In this document: positions 53,781-61,707 of the stretch, piece by piece
Layout of the letters: each line of letters opens with the position of its first letter
Numbering within the stretch: the first letter of the stretch is position 1
Origin: Kribbella capetownensis
Lineage (GTDB): Bacteria; Actinomycetota; Actinomycetes; Propionibacteriales; Kribbellaceae
NCBI RefSeq assembly: GCF_004331485.1
Contig: NZ_SJKD01000018.1
Span: forward strand, 1 to 64,000
Direction: 5' to 3'
DNA: 64,000 bases
Position numbers and translations under genes: made by a program
Notes under the pieces: generated by a model
The model's input: the letters and a program-made list of their open reading frames with translations, nothing else
What the model was told of the DNA's origin: nothing
The model's database searches: none

Positions 53781-53823
53781 ACTACACCGTGCAGTGTAGC
53801 GCTACTACACTGCACGGTGTAGT
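53781..53823. promoter_or_regulatory. Perfect 19-bp inverted repeat, TetR operator
   Basis: ACTACACCGTGCAGTGTAG (53781-53799) is repeated in inverted form at 53805-53823 with a 5-base spacer. Each arm is itself nearly palindromic (CTACAC-6-GTGTAG), so the block looks like two adjacent TetR dimer sites 24 bases apart. It ends 9 bases before the MFS ATG and 21 before the TetR start. Confidence 0.85.
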
Positions 53824-53832
53824 GTGCTGGGA

Positions 53833-55185
53833 ATGACCGAAGTCGCCCTGGATCGATCGATTCTGAAACTCGGCGGCGTGGTGATGGTCGGAGCCCTCAC
53901 CCCGCTGCTCGACATGACGATGGTGACCGTCGCGCTGTCCCGGATCGCGGCCGGTTTCGGCGCGTCCGTGGTCACCGTTCAATGGGTCAGCGCCGCGTAC
54001 CTGCTGTCGATCGCGATCACGATTCCGACGACCGGCCGGCTGGTGGAGCGGTTCGGTTCCCGGACGATGTGGCTGACCGCCCTGGCGGTCTTCTGTGCCG
54101 GCTCGGCGCTGTGTGCCACGGCCTGGTCGGCGGGCAGCCTGATCGCGTTCCGCGTCCTGCAAGGGCTCGGTGGCGGCATGATCGTCCCGCTCACGATGAT
54201 GATCCTCGCCAAGGCCGCCGGTCCCGACCGCCGTGGCCGGGTGATGAGCCTGGTCGCGATTCCCGCCCAACTCGCGCCGATCGCCGGTCCACTGCTCGGT
54301 GGCCTGGTGGTGGACACGATCGGCTGGCAGTGGATCTTCCTCATCAACCTGCCGATCGGACTGACCGCGATCGCACTCGCCTGGAGAACCGTCCCGTCCG
54401 ACGCCGTACGTCGCTCAGCCGGGCTCGACCTGGTCGGGCTGGCGCTCGTCTCACCGGCGATCGCACTCCTCGTCCTGTCCCTGAGCGGTACGGCGACGTG
54501 GCCGTCGGCGATCGGTGGTCTGCTGCTGCTCGCGGCGTTCGCGGTGCATGCGCTGCGAACGACGATCCCTCTGCTTGACCTGCGACTGTTCCGTCACCGT
54601 CCGGTGACAGTGGCGACGGTGCTGAACTTCCTGTCCCGCTTCTCGGTGTTCGGCGCGATGCTCCTGATGCCGCTGTATCTCCAGCAGGTTCGTGGTCACA
54701 GTGCACTGGAGGCCGGTCTGCTGCTCGCGCCGCAGAGTCTGGGCACGGTGCTTGCCCTGCCGTACGTCGGCAGGTTGACCGACCGCGTAGGCGCCCGGCC
54801 CGTGGCTCTCGTCGGAGTCGGAATCACCGTCGTTGCGACGGTCGCCTTCACGCAGGTGACGGACACGAGTTCGTTCGTCGTCCTCGCGATCGCCTTGCTG
54901 GTCTGGGGGATGGGGATCGCCGCGGCCACCGTGCCGGTGTCGGTCGCGGCGTATCACGGCCTGGATCCCGCGGCCATCCCCGGTGCGACGAGCCTCATCA
55001 CCACGGTGACGACCCTCGGCGCCTCGGCCGGGGCCGCCGTGGTGACTGCGATCCTGCAGTCGCGTCTCGGTCAGCACGCCGGCGATCCCGCCGCGGCGTT
55101 CGCGGACACGTTCTGGTGGGTGCTCGCCTTCACCGCGGTGACGTTGCTCCCGGCAACGATACTTCCGGCGCGAGATGCCGCCTAG
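53833..55185 (+). CDS. MFS drug/H+ antiporter, EmrB/QacA (DHA2) type
   Basis: 450 residues with about 12-14 transmembrane helices. Motifs are TPLLDMTMVTVALSRIA (motif D1-like) at the N-terminus, GRLVERFGSRTMWLTAL (motif A) near residue 66 and VLQGLGGGMIVPLTMMILAK near 107. A C-terminal AYHGLDPAAIPGATSLITTV region is typical of DHA2 pumps. ATG 53833 is preferred to GTG 53824, which overlaps the operator. Probably exports a toxic compound under TetR control. Confidence 0.9.
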   Translation: MTEVALDRSILKLGGVVMVGALTPLLDMTMVTVALSRIAAGFGASVVTVQWVSAAYLLSIAITIPTTGRLVERFGSRTMWLTALAVFCAGSALCATAWSAGSLIAFRVLQGLGGGMIVPLTMMILAKAAGPDRRGRVMSLVAIPAQLAPIAGPLLGGLVVDTIGWQWIFLINLPIGLTAIALAWRTVPSDAVRRSAGLDLVGLALVSPAIALLVLSLSGTATWPSAIGGLLLLAAFAVHALRTTIPLLDLRLFRHRPVTVATVLNFLSRFSVFGAMLLMPLYLQQVRGHSALEAGLLLAPQSLGTVLALPYVGRLTDRVGARPVALVGVGITVVATVAFTQVTDTSSFVVLAIALLVWGMGIAAATVPVSVAAYHGLDPAAIPGATSLITTVTTLGASAGAAVVTAILQSRLGQHAGDPAAAFADTFWWVLAFTAVTLLPATILPARDAA

Positions 55186-55661
55186 AGCTCGGGCGCCGGC
55201 TTGGGCTCAGCGCCGTTGGTGCGCGGGTCGATCTCGGCGCGTTGGCGCAGCATCGAGAGCATCGCGGCGAGCTGTTCGAGGTTCTCGGCCGGCAGCACCG
55301 AGCCGAGCCAGGTGTTCAGCTCGGCCTCGACCGTAGGCGTCGCCGCGGCGAGGATCTCGGCGCCGGCAGGGGTGATCTCGACCAGGGAGGAGCGGCGGTC
55401 GCCCGGGTTCGCGATCCGGCGGCAGCGGCCGGCGGCCTCGATCCGGTCGACGGCCTTGCTGGTGGCGCCGACCGTGATGGCGATGTCGTGCGCCAGATCG
55501 AAGACGCGCGCGGTCCCGCGGGCCTGGATCACCCGCAGGAACTCGAACTGGCCGAGCGGAAGGTCGTGCTCCGCCTTCAGTCGGGCATCGAGCACGTTGT
55601 AGAGCCGCGTCTCCAACCGGACCAGGTCCGTGAAAAGCTGTGTGAGATCAGTCACAGCCAA
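55182..55661 (-). CDS. MarR family regulator divergent from esterase
   Basis: 159 residues. The wHTH reads ARVFDLAHDIAITVGATSKA with recognition helix SKAVDRIEAAG, and the wing reads RRIANPGDRRSSLVEITPAG. Start TTG 55661 or GTG 55655; neither has a good ribosome site. The end overlaps the MFS stop through a shared CTAG. Two TTCCTTGGAA sites lie between it and the esterase gene and are its likely operators. Confidence 0.88.
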   Translation of the reverse strand: MAVTDLTQLFTDLVRLETRLYNVLDARLKAEHDLPLGQFEFLRVIQARGTARVFDLAHDIAITVGATSKAVDRIEAAGRCRRIANPGDRRSSLVEITPAGAEILAAATPTVEAELNTWLGSVLPAENLEQLAAMLSMLRQRAEIDPRTNGAEPKPAPEL

Positions 55662-55684
55662 CGCTCTGATTCATGGGAATTAGG

Positions 55685-55724
55685 TTCCTTGGAATGTAGT
55701 TATCAGGAACTGTATTCCTTGGAA
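55685..55724. promoter_or_regulatory. Twin operator sites, 30 bp apart
   Basis: TTCCTTGGAA occurs at 55685-55694 and again at 55715-55724, each a TTCC-2-GGAA inverted repeat, exactly 30 bases (about three helical turns) apart on the same face of the DNA. They fill the gap between the divergent MarR and esterase genes. Confidence 0.7.
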
Positions 55725-55747
55725 TCTATCACCAGTGGAGACTGACC

Positions 55748-56638
55748 ATGAGCCAGGAACAACGCGCTGCGGCGCGGTCCATGATGAGCAAGGGCGAGCT
55801 CGGCCGGACGGCCGACGCCGAGCGCGCGGCCTACGACGCGCTGTTCGCCGAGCGCCCGCTCGGTGACGACGTCACCCTCACGCCGCGATCGATCGCAGGC
55901 GTGCCCGCTCTGGACGTCCAGGTGGCAGGGGCGGACGGCGACGGGCTGATCCTCTACCTGCACGGCGGCGGGTACGTCGTCGGCTCCGCGCGGACCGGAG
56001 CGAACCTCGCGGCCCCGCTCGCCCGGCGCACCGGCGTACCGGCGGTGTCGCTGGACTACCGGCGCGCGCCGGAAGATCCGTTCCCGGCGGCGGTCGAGGA
56101 CGCGCTGGCGGCGTACAAGGAGCTGCTGGCGGGTGGTCGGCCGATCGCGCTCGCGGGAGAGTCCGCCGGCGGTGGGCTGGTGCTCGCGACGATTCTGGCG
56201 GCTCGCCGGGAGGGACTGCCGCTGCCGGCGGCTGCCGTCGTGTTCTCGCCCCTGGTCGACCTCACGTTGTCCGGCGAGAGCATGGACACGCGGGGTGACT
56301 TCGACCCGCTGTTCAGTCGCGACCACATCGCGGAGTACGCCGCTCACTACCTTGCCGGACACGATGCTCGCGACGAGCTGGGCAGCCCGTTGTTCGCGGA
56401 CCTGACCGGCCTGCCGCCGCTGTTGATCCAGGTCGGCTCGGCCGAAGTCGTGCTCGACGACGCCCTCAGGCTGGCCACCCGGGCCGCTCGGTACGACGTG
56501 GACGTCAGCCTGGACGTCGTGGCCGGCGCTCCGCACGTCTTCCAGTACATGGTCGGCGTCATGGACGAGGCCGACGAGGCCCTCGACCGCGCCGCCGCCT
56601 TCCTGGGCCTGCGACTTCCTGTAGGTGCTGTCGCATAG
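55748..56638 (+). CDS. Alpha/beta hydrolase of the HSL (GDXG) family
   Basis: 296 residues. The oxyanion-hole motif LYLHGGGYVVGSARTG is at ~72-87 and the nucleophile Ser in ALAGESAGGGLVLA is near 144. The acid Asp lies in the VGSAEVVLDDALRLA region, and the catalytic His in AGAPHVFQYM. Probably an esterase or lipase on small acyl esters. ATG 55748 follows GGAG. Divergent from its presumed MarR repressor. Confidence 0.92.
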   Translation: MSQEQRAAARSMMSKGELGRTADAERAAYDALFAERPLGDDVTLTPRSIAGVPALDVQVAGADGDGLILYLHGGGYVVGSARTGANLAAPLARRTGVPAVSLDYRRAPEDPFPAAVEDALAAYKELLAGGRPIALAGESAGGGLVLATILAARREGLPLPAAAVVFSPLVDLTLSGESMDTRGDFDPLFSRDHIAEYAAHYLAGHDARDELGSPLFADLTGLPPLLIQVGSAEVVLDDALRLATRAARYDVDVSLDVVAGAPHVFQYMVGVMDEADEALDRAAAFLGLRLPVGAVA

Positions 56639-56647
56639 CCTGTTGGC

Positions 56648-59467
56648 ATGAGCACCCCGTCCGAGAAGTACGCCGTCTTCCGCTCGGACCAGGAGCATCC
56701 TTCGGTGAAGGAGTTCAGGGCGCTCTACGACTTCGCGCTGGACGAGTTCCAGTTGCGGGCCTGTGCCGCCCTCGAGGACGGTCACCAGGTGCTGGTGGCC
56801 GCCCCCACCGGCTCCGGGAAGACGCTGGTCGGAGAGTTCGCCGTCCACCTGGCCCTGCAGCGCGGGCAGAAGTGCTTCTACACCACCCCGATCAAGGCGC
56901 TGAGCAACCAGAAGTACGCCGACCTTGTCAGCCGCTACGGCTCCGACAAGGTCGGCCTGCTCACCGGCGACAACTCGATCAACTCCGAGGCGCCGATCGT
57001 CGTGATGACGACCGAGGTCCTGCGCAACATGCTGTACGCCGCCTCGACCACCCTGCTCGGACTGTCGTACGTGGTGATGGACGAGGTGCACTACCTGGCC
57101 GACCGGGCTCGGGGCGCGGTGTGGGAAGAGGTGCTGATCCACCTGCCGGACTCGGTCTCGGTGGTGTCGTTGTCCGCCACCGTGAGCAACGCGGAGGAGT
57201 TCGGCGACTGGCTGGAGACCGTCCGCGGCAACACCGTCGTCGTGCTGGAGGAGAAGCGGCCGGTGCCGCTGTTCCAGCACGTGATGGTGGGCAAGCGGCT
57301 GCACGACCTGTTCGCCGGTGAGGCACCGACCGCGCGCGTCGGTGCGCCCAAGCCGGCGAAGTCCGGCAACCCTGCGAAAGCCAACCAGGTCGACATCAAG
57401 GACCTGGTCAACCCGCAGTTGGTCCGGATCGCGCGGGACGACAACCGGATCTTTCGTGACGACTCGCGCAAACCCCGTCGGCGCCGGGATCTCCCGAAGG
57501 GCAGGCCGACTCGGACGCACTTCACGCCGTACCGGTCGGATGTGGTCGAGGAACTGGACGCGGGCGCATTGCTGCCGGCGATCTACTTCATCTTCTCCCG
57601 CAAGGGCTGCGAGGACGCGATGCTGCAGTGCCTGCGGTCCGGCCTGCGGCTGACCAAGCCGAGCGAACGGGACGAGATCAAGCGGGTGCTGGCCGAGCGG
57701 ACCGCGGACCTGCCGGACGAGGACCTCGGCGTGCTCGGGTACCACGACTTCTCCGAGGCGCTGAGCCGCGGCATCGCGGCGCACCACGCGGGCATGCTGG
57801 CGGCGTTCAAGGAGGTCGTCGAGGAGCTGTTCGCGCGCGGCCTGATCAAGGTCGTGTTCGCCACCGAGACGCTTGCCCTGGGCATCAACATGCCGGCGCG
57901 CACCGTCGTACTGGAGAAGTTGAGCAAGTGGAACGGCGAGGCGCACGTCGACATCACGCCGGGGGAGTACACGCAGCTCACCGGTCGCGCCGGCCGTCGT
58001 GGCATCGACGTCGAGGGTCATGCGGTCGTCCTGTGGCAGCCCGGGTTCGATCCGCGCGCGGTCGCCGGTCTGGCCTCGACCCGTACGTATCCGCTCCGTT
58101 CGTCGTTCTCCCCGTCGTACAACATGGCGGTGAACCTGGTCCGCCAGGTCGGGCGGACGCGGGCACGCGACATGCTCGAGCTGTCGTTCGCGCAGTTCCA
58201 GTCCGACCAGGCTGTCGTCGGTCTGGCTCGCCAGGTCCAGCGCAACACCGAGGCGCTGGAGGGGTACAAGGAGTCGATCGACTGCCACCTCGGCGACTTC
58301 CTCGAGTACGCCGACCTGCGCCGGCGGATCGGTGAGCGTGAGGCCTCCGGATCCAAGCGGCGCAAGCTGGACCGCCGGGTCGAGGCGCAGGAGTCGATCG
58401 AGAAGCTGCGGATCGGCGACATCATCCGGATCCCGGCCGGCCGGAGTGCGGGCTGGGCGCTGGTGCTCGACCCGGGCATGCGATCCGAGCGCGAAGGCCC
58501 GCGGCCGACCGTGCTGACGCTGGACCGGCAGGTCCGCAAGCTGTCCATGATCGACTTCCCGACCCCGGTCGAGGCGATCGGCAGCCTGCGGATCCCGAAG
58601 AAGTTCAACCCGCGCAACCCGCAGCAGCGGCGCGAGCTGGCGCAGGTACTGCGCACCCGCTCCGACATGCTCGGAGAGGACGGCCCGCCGTCGCGCGCCC
58701 GCGGCCGGGATGTGGTCAGTCACGCCGACGATCCGGAGCTGCAGGAGATGCGGGCGCAGTTGCGCGCACATCCGTGCCACGGGTGCTCGGACCGGGAGGA
58801 CCACGCCCGCTGGGCCGAGCGGTACTTCCGGCTCGACCGGGAGAACCGTGACGTCCAGCGCAAGATCGAGCAGCGGACGAACACCATCGCCCGCCAGTTC
58901 GACCGGGTCTGCCAGGTGCTGGACGCGTTGCACTACCTGGACGGCGACAAGACCACCGAGGCCGGTGACCGGCTGGCCCGGATCTACACCGAGCTCGACC
59001 TGGTCGCCGCTGAGTGCCTTCGGCAAGGAGTGTTCGACGACCTGACCGTCCCGGAGCTGGCCGCGTGTCTGGCCGCACTCGTGTACGAGGCGCGGTCGAA
59101 GGACGAGCCGACCTCGCCACGGTTGCCGCGCGGCGACGTACGGCTCGCACTGGAGCGGATGGGGTCGATCTGGCGGGACCTGTCCGCGCTGGAGCGGGAC
59201 ATGCGGGTCGACTTCCTGCGGTCGATGGACCTCGGGTTCTGCTGGCCGGCGTTCCGGTGGGCGTCCGGTGCCTCGCTGGCCGAGGTGCTGTACGAGTCCG
59301 ACCTGGCCGCGGGCGACTTCGTTCGTTGGGTGAAGCAACTGATCGACCTGACCGAGCAGGTCGCGGACGCGGCCGGCCCGACGCCGTTGCGCAGTACGGC
59401 GCGGGCCGTCGTCGACGAGATCCGCCGCGGCGTCATCTCGTACGCCTCCATGGTCGACGAGTCCTAG
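56648..59467 (+). CDS. helY: Ski2/HelY-type RNA helicase
   Basis: 939 residues. Motif I is LVAAPTGSGKTLVGEFA near residue 50, Ia TPIKALSNQKYADL, the DEVH box MDEVHYLADRARG near 143, SLSATVSNAEE (motif III), then TETLALGINMPARTVV and the motif VI QLTGRAGRRGIDVEGHAV. A C-terminal DSHCT-like region follows. It is a superfamily 2 3'-5' helicase resembling Mtr4/Ski2, probably in RNA processing or decay. It follows the esterase by 9 bases yet belongs by synteny with tatC in other actinomycetes. Confidence 0.95.
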   Translation: MSTPSEKYAVFRSDQEHPSVKEFRALYDFALDEFQLRACAALEDGHQVLVAAPTGSGKTLVGEFAVHLALQRGQKCFYTTPIKALSNQKYADLVSRYGSDKVGLLTGDNSINSEAPIVVMTTEVLRNMLYAASTTLLGLSYVVMDEVHYLADRARGAVWEEVLIHLPDSVSVVSLSATVSNAEEFGDWLETVRGNTVVVLEEKRPVPLFQHVMVGKRLHDLFAGEAPTARVGAPKPAKSGNPAKANQVDIKDLVNPQLVRIARDDNRIFRDDSRKPRRRRDLPKGRPTRTHFTPYRSDVVEELDAGALLPAIYFIFSRKGCEDAMLQCLRSGLRLTKPSERDEIKRVLAERTADLPDEDLGVLGYHDFSEALSRGIAAHHAGMLAAFKEVVEELFARGLIKVVFATETLALGINMPARTVVLEKLSKWNGEAHVDITPGEYTQLTGRAGRRGIDVEGHAVVLWQPGFDPRAVAGLASTRTYPLRSSFSPSYNMAVNLVRQVGRTRARDMLELSFAQFQSDQAVVGLARQVQRNTEALEGYKESIDCHLGDFLEYADLRRRIGEREASGSKRRKLDRRVEAQESIEKLRIGDIIRIPAGRSAGWALVLDPGMRSEREGPRPTVLTLDRQVRKLSMIDFPTPVEAIGSLRIPKKFNPRNPQQRRELAQVLRTRSDMLGEDGPPSRARGRDVVSHADDPELQEMRAQLRAHPCHGCSDREDHARWAERYFRLDRENRDVQRKIEQRTNTIARQFDRVCQVLDALHYLDGDKTTEAGDRLARIYTELDLVAAECLRQGVFDDLTVPELAACLAALVYEARSKDEPTSPRLPRGDVRLALERMGSIWRDLSALERDMRVDFLRSMDLGFCWPAFRWASGASLAEVLYESDLAAGDFVRWVKQLIDLTEQVADAAGPTPLRSTARAVVDEIRRGVISYASMVDES

Positions 59468-59540
59468 AGAAGAACCTTTGCGGTGAAAGACTCCTCAGGC
59501 CCTACACACCTGCCTTGAACACCCGAAGGAGAACACGTTC

Positions 59541-60809
59541 GTGGAGTTGACGCGCCGGAATCTCGGCAAGCTTGCGCTCGCAACCGGTGCGGTCGCCGCC
59601 GTCGGCACCGGAGCCGGGACGGCCCTGAGTCGTTCGGCCGATGCCGCCGCGACCTGGAAGACCACCGGCACCGCGGTGTCGGCGCTGGCCGGCTTCGACA
59701 ACCAGATGAAGACCTTCATGCAGGCCCGCGGCGTGACCGGCGGTCAGCTTGCGGTGACGTACAAGGGCCGCCTGGTCCTTGCCCGCGGCTACAGCACGTC
59801 GACCGCGCTGACCGTCCAGCCCACCTCACTGTTCCGGATCGCCAGTCTGTCGAAGTCGATCACGGCGGCCGCGATCCTGAGACTGGTCCAGGACGGCAAG
59901 CTGAGCCTGTCCACGCCGGTCACCAAGATCCTCGACATCACCCCGCCGGCCGGTCAGACCCGGGACGCGCGCTGGTCGTCGATGACGCTGTGGCGGCTGC
60001 TGCAGCACACCGGCGGCTTCGACCGCGACGTCTCCGGTGATCCGGAGTTCAAGGACGCGGTGATCTCCAAGGCGCTCGGCGTACCGATGGAGCTCGACCA
60101 CGCCGACGTGATCAAGTACATGGCCGGGCAGAAGGTCGACTTCGCCCCGGGCAGCAGGTACGCGTACTCGAACTTCGGCTATCTGCTGGCCGGCCGGGTG
60201 GTCGAGAAGGTCAGCGGCATGAAGTACGCCGACTACGTGCAACAGAAGCTGCTGACCCCGTTGAAGATCAAGCGGATGGCGCTCGGCTGGAGCATCGCCA
60301 AGCACACCGGTGAGGTGCCGTACGAGTCGCAGTACACCGGTAAGACTGTGTTGAACACCTCCGGTACGACGGTGCCGTCGCCGTACGGCACCTTCAGCAT
60401 GGGCATCCACGACGCCAACGGCGGCTGGATCGCATCGGCTCCCGACCTGGTCCGGTGGGCGAAGATGTTCGACGCGTCGTCGAGCGTGCTGAACAGCACC
60501 TCGCTCGGCCATGTCTGGGCCAAGCCCGAGATCGGCATCAAGGACGGCTGGTACTACGGTCTCGGCTGGCAGGTGCGTCCGACTACCAGCGGAGGCACCG
60601 GCCGCAACACGTGGCACACCGGCAGTCTGCCGGGCACAACCAGCATCGTGGTCCGGACCTACAACGGGCTGAGCTGGGCTGCGGTCTTCAACCGTCGCGA
60701 CGACCCGAGCGGCAAGTCGTACGACGACATCGACGCGGCCCTGTGGACCGCAGCCAACGGCGTCAAGACCTGGCCCACGACCGACATGTTCCCCCAGTAC
60801 TTCGTCTAG
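59541..60809 (+). CDS. Exported serine hydrolase (beta-lactamase/class C PBP fold)
   Basis: 422 residues. A twin-arginine-like signal (LTRRNLGKLALATGAV) ends near ADA. The catalytic motif is Ser102-Leu-Ser-Lys105 in RIASLSKSITAAA, the second motif is Tyr209-Ser-Asn211 in YAYSNFGYLLAG, and a HTG motif occurs in WHTGSLPGTTS near 361. This is the D-alanyl-D-alanine carboxypeptidase/esterase group rather than a resistance enzyme. GTG 59541 follows AAGGAG. It converges with a MarR gene, sharing a CTAG stop. Confidence 0.9.
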   Translation: MELTRRNLGKLALATGAVAAVGTGAGTALSRSADAAATWKTTGTAVSALAGFDNQMKTFMQARGVTGGQLAVTYKGRLVLARGYSTSTALTVQPTSLFRIASLSKSITAAAILRLVQDGKLSLSTPVTKILDITPPAGQTRDARWSSMTLWRLLQHTGGFDRDVSGDPEFKDAVISKALGVPMELDHADVIKYMAGQKVDFAPGSRYAYSNFGYLLAGRVVEKVSGMKYADYVQQKLLTPLKIKRMALGWSIAKHTGEVPYESQYTGKTVLNTSGTTVPSPYGTFSMGIHDANGGWIASAPDLVRWAKMFDASSSVLNSTSLGHVWAKPEIGIKDGWYYGLGWQVRPTTSGGTGRNTWHTGSLPGTTSIVVRTYNGLSWAAVFNRRDDPSGKSYDDIDAALWTAANGVKTWPTTDMFPQYFV

Positions 60810-61279
60810 AACATCAGTGCTCTGAAGTGCGGCGCACTGACCTGGGCCTCGCCGGCCATCTCGGTCAGTACGCCGCGCACTGTGTCGATGGCGTCGTCGC
60901 CGAATCTGCGGCGGAGCTTGCGTTCGTAGGACTGGTGGAACTTCCGGGCCGCCTGCAGCGCGGCCTCGCCTCGGTCGGTGAGGTGCAGCAGGCGGGCCCG
61001 CGCGTCGGACGGGTCCGTGCGGCGCTCGATGTAACCACGCCGCTCCATGTCGTCGGCAATCTGGCTGGCGCCCTGCTTGGTGATCTCCAGCCGCGCCGCC
61101 AGCCCGCTGATCGTCGTCAGCCCGGCGCCGAGCGTGCGCAGGACGAAACCGTCCGACCGGCCCTGGTCGTCGAACCCTTGCTCAGCCGTCGCTGCCCGCA
61201 GTGCGCCGACGAACTCCTGGTCCGCCAGCACCAGCAGAATCCCGAAATCAGGCTTGCCCGAACGCGTCATGAGCGCCAT
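60806..61279 (-). CDS. MarR family regulator divergent from cupin gene
   Basis: About 157 residues. The wHTH TISGLAARLEITKQGASQIA lies near 57-76 with wing RRTDPSDARARLLHLTDRG. ATG 61279 or ATG 61270 is likely; the frame opens upstream at 61288, but that codon lies inside the operator palindrome. Divergent from a small cupin protein gene, with a 38-base palindrome between, which it probably binds. Confidence 0.87.
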   Translation of the reverse strand: MALMTRSGKPDFGILLVLADQEFVGALRAATAEQGFDDQGRSDGFVLRTLGAGLTTISGLAARLEITKQGASQIADDMERRGYIERRTDPSDARARLLHLTDRGEAALQAARKFHQSYERKLRRRFGDDAIDTVRGVLTEMAGEAQVSAPHFRALMF

Positions 61280-61317
61280 GATAGTCAAGCCGACTTGGTC
61301 AAGTTGGCTTGACTATC
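61280..61317. promoter_or_regulatory. Large palindrome, MarR operator
   Basis: GATAGTCAAGCCGACTT (61280-61296) pairs with AAGTTGGCTTGACTATC (61301-61317) with one mismatch and a 4-base centre. GTCAAG also recurs within it. It touches the MarR start on one side and lies 17 bases from the cupin start on the other. Confidence 0.8.
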
Positions 61318-61334
61318 TGTGATTGGGGGAAGCG

Positions 61335-61706
61335 ATGCAGGTCATTCGTGCCGCCGAGGCGCCGCGGTTCCGGTTGCCCGGGGTCGAGTTCGCCGGACTG
61401 GCCGCGCCGAGCCGTGGGTCGGCCGGTCTGTGCACGTGGAAGCTGACGGTCGATCCCGGAGTGCGCGGCGATGCGCCGCACACCATCGACCGCGACGAGG
61501 TGTTCATGGTGCTCAGCGGCACTGTCCAGGTCACCCCGGACGGCGAGAAGCTCGCGGCCGGCGACGCGGTCGTCGTACCGGCCGGCGAGCCGATCTCGCT
61601 GACCAACCTCGGCGAGGACATCGCCGAGTTGCACGTCGCCATCACCGCCGGCTTCACCGGCACGATGGCCGACGGTACGACGATCCAGCCGCCGTGGGCA
61701 CAGTGA
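61335..61706 (+). CDS. Cupin domain protein
   Basis: 123 residues forming a single cupin_2 barrel: HTIDRDEVFMVLSGTVQVTP near 55-74 and GDAVVVPAGEPISLTNLG near 82-99. The metal-binding pattern is incomplete (H-x6-E, then no second His), so catalysis is uncertain. ATG 61335 follows GGGGGAAG. Divergent from the MarR gene and convergent with the DUF1906 gene, with one base between stops. Confidence 0.85.
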   Translation: MQVIRAAEAPRFRLPGVEFAGLAAPSRGSAGLCTWKLTVDPGVRGDAPHTIDRDEVFMVLSGTVQVTPDGEKLAAGDAVVVPAGEPISLTNLGEDIAELHVAITAGFTGTMADGTTIQPPWAQ

Positions 61707-61707
61707 G

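Noticed and set aside
55703-59338. Open frame of about 1200 codons on the - strand opposite helY
   Set aside because: It is the antisense shadow of a highly conserved helicase gene in high-GC DNA, where third-position G/C suppresses stops on the other strand; the residues are low-complexity Arg/Gln/His and no ribosome site or family motif is seen.
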